Positions 13,781-18,580 of a stretch of 18,580 nucleotides of DNA are shown piece after piece (the first letter of the stretch is position 1; every line of letters starts with the position of its first letter). The DNA is from Desulfobacteraceae bacterium UBA2771 (GTDB lineage Bacteria; Desulfobacterota; Desulfobacteria; Desulfobacterales; Desulfosarcinaceae), in contig DEIP01000145.1 in NCBI GenBank assembly GCA_002352605.1, forward strand, positions 1 to 18,580, read 5' to 3'. The position numbers and the translations under genes were made by a program. The notes under the pieces are model-generated. The model saw nothing but the letters and a program-made list of their open reading frames with translations. It was not told the DNA's origin and ran no database searches.

Positions 13781-15001
13781 ATGGCCCCAGACCAACCGGT
13801 TCGCCTGGAAAATCTGAATCCCGCTTGCTGCACCGCATGGCTCCACGAACAGGATCTCTGCCTGACCTGCGCCATGTGCGCCAGTGCCTGTCCGGTGGCC
13901 GGGGTGGATGATTTCGACCCCCGCAAAATGGTGCGTATGGTCTCACTGGGCATGGTGGACCAGGTGGTCCGATCCCGTTGGCCCTGGATCTGCACCATGT
14001 GCGGCAAGTGCGAGCAGGTCTGCCCCATGGGAGTCGGCATCGCCGATATCACCCGGCGCATCCGCTCACTTCGCGACGACAACCGCGTGCCGGGGATTTT
14101 ACACAAGGGCCTGGCCGCCGCCCTTGAAACCGGCAACAACCTATCCCTGCCCAAGGAAGATTTTATCTTCATCCTGGAAGATGTGGCCGAAGAGATCGCC
14201 GAGGAACCGGGTTTCGAAGGCTTTGGTGTGCCCATCGACAAAACGGGAGCACGACTGCTCACCACCATTCACAACAAACTGGTCAACACCCACACCGAAG
14301 ACCTCAAACCGTGGTGGAAAATCTTCCATGCCGCCGGAGAAGACTGGACCGTGGCCTCGGACAACTGGGAAGGCACCAGCTGGGGCTATTTCACTGGCGA
14401 TGACGAAGCCATGAAAATCATGGCCGGCCGCATCGTGGAAAATATGCGCCGCCTGGAGGTCGATACCCTGCTATGGCCCGAGTGAGGGCACGCCTATCTG
14501 GCGACCAGGTATGGTCTGCAAAAATGGTTTCCCGAGGCCCTGGAGACATTCAAGACGGTGACGGTGTTTGACCTGATCATCGATTATATCAAAAGTGGGC
14601 GCATTCGCCTGGATCGTCGACGATTCAACGTTCGCGCCACCTACCACGACCCCTGCAATTACGGGCGACGGGCCCAGAAACGCTTCGGTCACGGCTACTT
14701 TGAAGAACCCCGCTGGATCATGGACCAGTGCCTCGATGACTGGATTGACCTGCACCCCAACCGATTGCACCAGATCTGTTGCGGCGGCGGCGGTGGTGCC
14801 CTGGCCACGGGGTACGACGAAGAACGCATTTTCCACGGCCGTCGCAAAATGGACCAGATCCGGGCTACGGGAGCTCAGATGCTGATCCTGCCCTGCCACA
14901 GCTGCCACGGCCAGCTCAATGGCATTAAAACCACCTACGAGATGGAAGATCTGACCGTGAAGTACCTTTGGGAACTGGTGGCCGATTGCCTGGTACGATG
15001 A
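13781..15001 (+). CDS. HdrD/DsrK-like HdrC-HdrB fusion, probable selenoprotein (UGA at codon 235)
   Basis: I read this as one 406-residue protein in which codon 235 (TGA, 14483-14485) encodes selenocysteine. The N-terminus is HdrC-like, with two [4Fe-4S] motifs (C27/C30/C33/C37 and C71/C74/C77/C81). The C-terminus is HdrB-like with a CCG domain: C292, x40, C333-C334 followed by five glycines, x37, C372-HS-C375. The TGA lies in LLWPE-(TGA)-GHAYLATRYG, at the point where HdrD/DsrK-type proteins have Glu-Cys-Gly-His-Ala. The reading frame is open before and after the codon with no shift. Split into two genes, the second half would have no ribosome-binding site and a truncated domain. A hairpin follows the TGA. 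GAGGAG precedes the ATG. Role: the thiol/disulfide-handling module of the Hdr complex; the substrate is unknown. Iron-sulfur oxidoreductases of this broad type are known selenoproteins in deltaproteobacteria. Confidence 0.85.
14492..14515 (+). promoter_or_regulatory. SECIS-like hairpin after the in-frame TGA
   Basis: The left arm GCCTATCTGG (14492-14501) pairs with CCAGGTATGGT (14505-14515). It gives about nine Watson-Crick or G-U pairs, a bulged U at 14512, a terminal G-U pair and a CGA apical loop containing a G. The loop begins 16 nt after the TGA, at the short end of the distance range for bacterial SECIS elements, which lie inside the coding region just after the selenocysteine codon. 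Confidence 0.6.
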
Positions 15002-15086
15002 CCCTTTCCAGGTTTGGCATCCCCACCCGTCCCTTTTTAATGGTTGGTTTACCGACAGCCGAGCGGCAACGTCTATCCGGAGCATT

Positions 15087-15104
15087 ACCGGCAGGACCGC
15101 CGGT
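15087..15104 (+). other. perfect hairpin between the Hdr operon and the ackA region
   Basis: ACCGGC and GCCGGT form a perfect 6-bp stem with a 6-nt loop. No T-run follows, so it is not a standard intrinsic terminator. It could be a weak transcript-end or processing structure. Confidence 0.3.
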
Positions 15105-15143
15105 CTTGGCATTCGATTACGAAAGGATCGTGGACAGGAGCAG

Positions 15144-15350
15144 ATGATCAAACACGTCAAAACAAAGGAGCCGATTCCCACAGCCATCCGTCATCCATGT
15201 ATAGAAGACGCCTCGCAAGGGGCCATCGATGCCGCCCGAACCGATTTGATCGAAACCATTCCGGTGGGACCTTTGGCATCCTGCGCCGTGGCCGTCGCCC
15301 ATTCCCGTCGGCAGCACCGGGAACCATCAATTGAAACGGGTGACCGATGA
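15144..15350 (+). CDS. small unknown ORF coupled to ackA
   Basis: A 68-residue ORF whose TGA overlaps the ackA start (ATGA, 15347-15350), an arrangement typical of translational coupling. GGAG lies only 3 nt before the ATG, which is tight. The sequence (ATG followed by IKHVKTKEPIPT, then a mixed region with two cysteines) matches no family I know. It may be a real small protein or a leader ORF for acetate kinase; the overlap is the main argument. Confidence 0.4.
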   Translation: MIKHVKTKEPIPTAIRHPCIEDASQGAIDAARTDLIETIPVGPLASCAVAVAHSRRQHREPSIETGDR

Positions 15351-16531
15351 TGCGAAAAGGGATCGGTGTGATCAACTGCGGTTCTTCCAGCATCAAATTC
15401 TCCCTCTTTTCCTATGGCGACGGCACCGACCTGCAATTGCTTTTCAAGGGTCAGGTCGACGGTATCGGGATGGCGCCCCGTTTTGTCGCCAAGACACCCG
15501 AGGGCACCTTATTAGACCAACGGGAATGGCCCGACCACCAGGATGTCGACCGCCGGACGCTGCTCGACTTTCTGATTCGATGGGTCAGTAATCACGCAGA
15601 AAACGTAAACATACAAGCGGCAGGCCACAGGGTCGTGCACGGCGGCGACGCATTCAGTCAACCGGTCCGAATCGATCAGGCGATTGTCGAACAACTGGAA
15701 ACCCTCATCCCGCTGGCGCCGCTACATCAACCCCACAACCTGGCTCCCATACGAACCATTGCCAAATTGAACCCGCAACTGCTCCAGGTAGCCTGTTTCG
15801 ACACGGCCTTTCATGCGACCAATCCACCGGTAGCCCGCAATTTTGCCCTGCCCCGGGCGCTGACCGCCGCCGGTGTGCACCGCTATGGATTTCATGGCCT
15901 CTCTTACGAATACATCGCCCGCAGGCTGCCGGAGATCGATCCGAAGTCTGCCCGGGGACGGGTAATTGTGGCCCATTTGGGCAACGGCGCCAGCATGTGC
16001 GCCCTGCACCACGGCCGCAGCATTGCTTCGACCATGGGGTTTACCGCCGTGGATGGTCTGCCCATGGGAACGCGAACCGGCAGCCTGGATCCCGGCGTGG
16101 TTTTATACCTGCTGCGCCAACGGGAAATGGATCTCGATGCGGTGGAACGGCTGCTGTACAACGAGTCCGGCCTGTTGGGTATCTCACAGATCAGCAATGA
16201 TATGCGCGTGTTGATCGAAAGCGATGATATGCGTGCCAAGGAGGCCATCGACTTTTTCGTCTACCGCATCCGAAGAGAAGTGGGGGCCTTGGCTGCGGCC
16301 CTGGAAGGGCTGGATGCACTGGTCTTTACCGCCGGTATCGGCGAGCATGCCGCACCCATTCGCGCAGCGGTCTGCCAGAGCCTGCAATGGCTGGGGGTTC
16401 ACCTGGACCCGGAGGCCAACCACAAGGACGGTCCCCGCATCAACGCACCTCACAGTGATGTTGCGGTCTGGGTCGTTCCGACCAATGAGGAATTGATGAT
16501 TGCCACGCACACGCGCGATCTGATGAAATAA
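15347..16531 (+). CDS. ackA: acetate/propionate family kinase
   Basis: Transfers phosphate between acyl-phosphate and ADP, making ATP in acetate-forming metabolism. The 394 residues cover the full family length with a conserved ASKHA fold: NCGSSSIKF near the start, HRVVHGG (R in the acyl-phosphate site), LAPLHQPHNL, FDTAFH, YGFHGLS, AHLGNGAS, MGTRTGSLDPG, FTAGIGEH and the terminal NEE. Two positions differ from many AckA proteins: Tyr follows GLS where His is common, and Ser replaces Asp in GTRTG(D)LDP. The LAPLHQPHNL form and these changes recall, from memory, the subfamily found near DUF3141 and phosphate acyltransferase genes. No phosphotransacetylase gene is in the window. ATG at 15347 is immediately followed by a second in-frame ATG at 15350. 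Confidence 0.95.
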   Translation: MMRKGIGVINCGSSSIKFSLFSYGDGTDLQLLFKGQVDGIGMAPRFVAKTPEGTLLDQREWPDHQDVDRRTLLDFLIRWVSNHAENVNIQAAGHRVVHGGDAFSQPVRIDQAIVEQLETLIPLAPLHQPHNLAPIRTIAKLNPQLLQVACFDTAFHATNPPVARNFALPRALTAAGVHRYGFHGLSYEYIARRLPEIDPKSARGRVIVAHLGNGASMCALHHGRSIASTMGFTAVDGLPMGTRTGSLDPGVVLYLLRQREMDLDAVERLLYNESGLLGISQISNDMRVLIESDDMRAKEAIDFFVYRIRREVGALAAALEGLDALVFTAGIGEHAAPIRAAVCQSLQWLGVHLDPEANHKDGPRINAPHSDVAVWVVPTNEELMIATHTRDLMK

Positions 16532-16576
16532 ACCACGAATTTCAGGGAAAAGACACCAGTCGCCGGGAAAGCAAAT

Positions 16577-17275
16577 TCAAGACGGGACATTATTTTGCAG
16601 GAAGGCCAGGACCCGGCCCATGGCGTGATTGATCGACCGGTATATTTCAGGCGGTGCGGAAAGGATCGCCTCCTTGGTTTGCACATATTGGGAAGCGATA
16701 CACGCGTCTCCGCAATGGGAGACGAGTTCGCCTGCCGAGACGGGAGTGGTTTCGAGATGGAATTGCAACCCCATCACCGATCTCCCGATCTGAAAGGCCT
16801 GGTTCTCACAACCCTTGCTTCTGGCCAGCTGAACCGCACCGGGCGGCAAATCAAAGGTCTCTCCATGCCAATGAAACACATCCATGGACGATGAAAAGTG
16901 AAACCGTGAAGCATCATCGCATTGGACACCTTGCACGGGAAACCAGCCGATCTCCTTATGCCGGTTCGGATAGACCCGCGCACCGAGTGAACTGGCAATC
17001 AGCTGGGCGCCCAGGCAAATGCCCAGCACCGCTCTCCCGGCGGTGATGGCATGCCGGATGAATTGCTTTTCAGGGGCCAGCCAGTCATATTCCCCCTCGT
17101 CGTTGACGCTCATGGCACCGCCCATCACAATCAGCAGGTCGAATTCATCGATGCCGGGCAGTCGCATTGAATCGAACAGTCGCGTGGCCGTTATTTCGTA
17201 TCCGGCCGTTTCCAGCCAAGGCTCGATGCTGCCCAACCCTTCAAAGGGCACATGCTGCAGATAATGTGCTTTCAC
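16577..17275 (-). CDS. class I glutamine amidotransferase (GMP-synthase-like)
   Basis: A 232-residue stand-alone glutamine amidotransferase domain. The nucleophile is the Cys in LGICLGAQLIA, the catalytic His is in GLQFHLETT, with the Glu two residues on. MGGAMSVND forms the oxyanion-side loop, and FHWHGETFDLPPGA is typical of the GMP-synthase-like group. It probably releases ammonia from glutamine for an unknown synthetase, or acts as a related hydrolase such as a gamma-glutamyl peptidase. I chose GTG at 17275, giving MKAHYLQHVPFEG, because GGGGA lies 6 nt upstream; ATG at 17281 is in frame but sits too close to that site. The start overlaps the end of the preceding DUF3141 fragment by 35 bp, so the two are probably coupled. 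Confidence 0.88.
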   Translation of the reverse strand: MKAHYLQHVPFEGLGSIEPWLETAGYEITATRLFDSMRLPGIDEFDLLIVMGGAMSVNDEGEYDWLAPEKQFIRHAITAGRAVLGICLGAQLIASSLGARVYPNRHKEIGWFPVQGVQCDDASRFHFSSSMDVFHWHGETFDLPPGAVQLARSKGCENQAFQIGRSVMGLQFHLETTPVSAGELVSHCGDACIASQYVQTKEAILSAPPEIYRSINHAMGRVLAFLQNNVPS

Positions 17276-17891
17276 TATCATTCCCCATGCTGATTTTAAC
17301 AATCCGAACACTATTGGCATACGCTGTTCGGCCATAGACCCGGTCGTTGTGATCAAGCCCTAAAATTTTACGGATGCGGGTCAGCACCTTGCGTTCGCCA
17401 ATGTCCACGCGCGAATCGGACACGACGAATTTGGCCGCAATGTCAAAGGCTTCCAAGCGTTCCCGATGATTGGCCAGCATAACGGCCAACCCGTTCAACG
17501 CCCGATCGGCATCGACCGACAGGATGTGGGCCTGGGCGCCCACCATCTTTTTAAGGGCCGATGGGGTCAGGTGTCGATAGCACTCATGCCGGCCTAAAAT
17601 GTTTAAACCGGCTTGGAGTTGTCGTTTGTCAAGAGTAGCGCCCACCCCGGCCACGGCAATCATGATGCGCATCACCGCCTCGGCAAATCCCCCCTGGTCG
17701 GCTTGACGCCTGGCGTAGGCCCGCTCACGGCGCCGATTGGCCTGTTCGGCCCGGATGGTTTGCCCGTCGTCCGGGGTTGGGGAGGCGCCCCACCAAAACC
17801 GGGTCCAGGGATTATCATACATGGTTGTAAAGATGCCCTCCTGGGATTGATCCCGGAGATCACGGTAGGCATCCAGGGTAAGGGCGGTCAA
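17241..17891 (-). CDS. detached C-terminal part of a DUF3141 protein
   Basis: A 216-residue stretch opening with LTLDAYRDLRDQSQEGIFTTMYDNPW, which matches the style of the C-terminal region of DUF3141 (PHA-synthase-like) proteins. A basic linker and a helical TerB-like region follow (FDIAAKFVVSDSRVDIGERKVLTRIRKILGL near the end, quoted here only to show helices with a conserved Asp-Ser-Arg-Val-Asp turn). Its only start is a TTG with a weak ribosome-binding site. The same frame runs upstream through an amber codon (17910-17912) into more DUF3141-like sequence, so this is best seen as the tail of the broken gene rather than an independent one. Its stop lies inside the amidotransferase gene. Confidence 0.6.
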   Translation of the reverse strand: MTALTLDAYRDLRDQSQEGIFTTMYDNPWTRFWWGASPTPDDGQTIRAEQANRRRERAYARRQADQGGFAEAVMRIMIAVAGVGATLDKRQLQAGLNILGRHECYRHLTPSALKKMVGAQAHILSVDADRALNGLAVMLANHRERLEAFDIAAKFVVSDSRVDIGERKVLTRIRKILGLDHNDRVYGRTAYANSVRIVKISMGNDSESTLSAACAL

Positions 17892-17934
17892 ACTTGAATA
17901 CGTCTCTTCCTATGCCACAAAAGGGGTTTGGGGA

Positions 17935-18580
17935 TCAACCGGTTCTCGATGGTCTTGGACATAAACGGACCAAGCGGCCATCGGCCAGCACAATGGGTTC
18001 AGGTCTGACCACACGTAGCGTTGAACGCACAGGGGGTGTAATTGCCGGGACAACGCCGCCAGCCAGGCGCACCCAGGGCTGGACCCATTGACGACAAACC
18101 GCATCGTTGGATTGGGAGATGGACGCCACGGGAACAAAGGCCTGTTCATCTTCCAGGCCGTCGTCCATGGATAGGATATCGGACATGTCGCGCGGCTCAA
18201 ACTGCACGCCAAACTCGCAGATATCGGGGTTGCACGCCTTTTCGGCAATCACCATTTCATAGAGTCCGGGCACCAGGTATTCCACCATCTCCAGACTGCC
18301 GATGATCTCGTTGTGCTCTTTGGCAGCCACCCGCCCGGAAACAAAGATCCCCAGATGGCCGATATCCTCGTGGACCATGTAGACAATGACCTGCCCTTGC
18401 CGCTTGATCTCCTGCACCGATCCGTAAACCTTGACAATCCAGTTCAGGGCCTGGGGCGGCGGGGTAATGTTGTCCCCGCTGGATGCAAAGACAAAGATGG
18501 GGTCCCAGCAATTCCCGCTCATGGCATTATTAAGTTTACAGGAATTCCCGACCTGCTGCCGGCCGACCACCGGCTTGAAC
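17935..18580 (-). pseudogene. DUF3141 (PHA-synthase-like) protein, central part, cut by window edge and frameshifted
   Basis: Part of a DUF3141 alpha/beta-hydrolase-like protein, often annotated as a 3-hydroxyalkanoate synthetase. The frame enters from beyond the right edge (Lys-Pro-Val-Val-Gly). Conserved segments follow: FVFASSGDNITPPPQALNW, HEDIGHLGIFVSGRVAAKEH with the catalytic-type His, and MVEYLVPGLYEM. After VQPWVR (about 18067) the expected continuation jumps to another minus frame (QLHPLCVQRYVWSDLNP, then HREPVDPQTPF at about 18046-17919). This implies one extra or two missing bases near 18040-18066. The original frame stops at 17935. Together with the amber codon downstream this suggests a decayed gene or an assembly error. 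Confidence 0.7.

Noticed and set aside
14558..15001. Separate hdrB-like gene starting at a GTG
   Set aside because: There is no ribosome-binding site, the start falls inside the domain, and the frame is continuous with the upstream gene through the TGA.
17910..17912. In-frame TAG as a pyrrolysine codon
   Set aside because: A frameshift lies just upstream in the same gene, so decay or sequence error is simpler; pyrrolysine is rare outside methylamine enzymes.

Overview
The window most resembles the chromosome of an anaerobic, Gram-negative deltaproteobacterium (Desulfobacterota), probably a relative of the Desulfobacteraceae/Desulfosarcinaceae sulfate reducers. This is inferred from the genes: HdrA/Qmo-type iron-sulfur flavoproteins, a heterodisulfide-reductase-like protein with a probable selenocysteine codon, a DUF3141 (PHA-synthase-like) protein near an acetate kinase, and lipoprotein signals of Gram-negative type. 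No 16S rRNA gene or other direct taxonomic marker is present, and I see no tRNA, rRNA, CRISPR array, transposase or phage gene.

Layout. Positions 1-1006 hold two TetR-type operator-like palindromes, a possible terminator and a minus-strand metallo-beta-lactamase-fold hydrolase. A plus-strand cluster follows (1223-3456): a small unknown protein, a DUF1848 protein whose C-terminus carries a radical-SAM-like cysteine motif, and a tRNA-dihydrouridine synthase overlapping it by 4 bp. On the minus strand, queF and a lipoprotein gene (3477-4816) overlap by 4 bp behind a strong promoter. A small plus-strand gene (5004-5198) precedes the minus-strand polA-sppA pair (5366-9069), where polA comes first and a lipid-anchored SppA-type protease follows closely. 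Next come a cysteine-rich zinc-ribbon miniprotein, a doubtful small ORF and a cytidylate-kinase-like protein (9203-10361).

The most interesting part is the plus-strand operon at 10887-15001, behind a good sigma-70-like promoter and a 525-bp gene-free stretch. It encodes a QmoA/HdrA-like flavoprotein, a QmoB-like HdrA protein with a C-terminal MvhD domain, and an HdrC-HdrB fusion (HdrD/DsrK type). The third gene is interrupted by an in-frame TGA exactly where relatives have the Cys of a Glu-Cys-Gly-His-Ala motif, and a hairpin follows at SECIS-like distance. I read it as one 406-residue selenoprotein. The three genes would form a soluble electron-transfer complex resembling Qmo, with the membrane subunit QmoC replaced by an HdrD-type thiol/disulfide module. 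A small ORF and an acetate kinase follow (15144-16531).

The right end, on the minus strand, carries a glutamine amidotransferase (16577-17275) downstream of a DUF3141 gene that runs off the window edge. That DUF3141 gene appears broken by a frameshift near 18040-18066 and an in-frame amber codon at 17910-17912.
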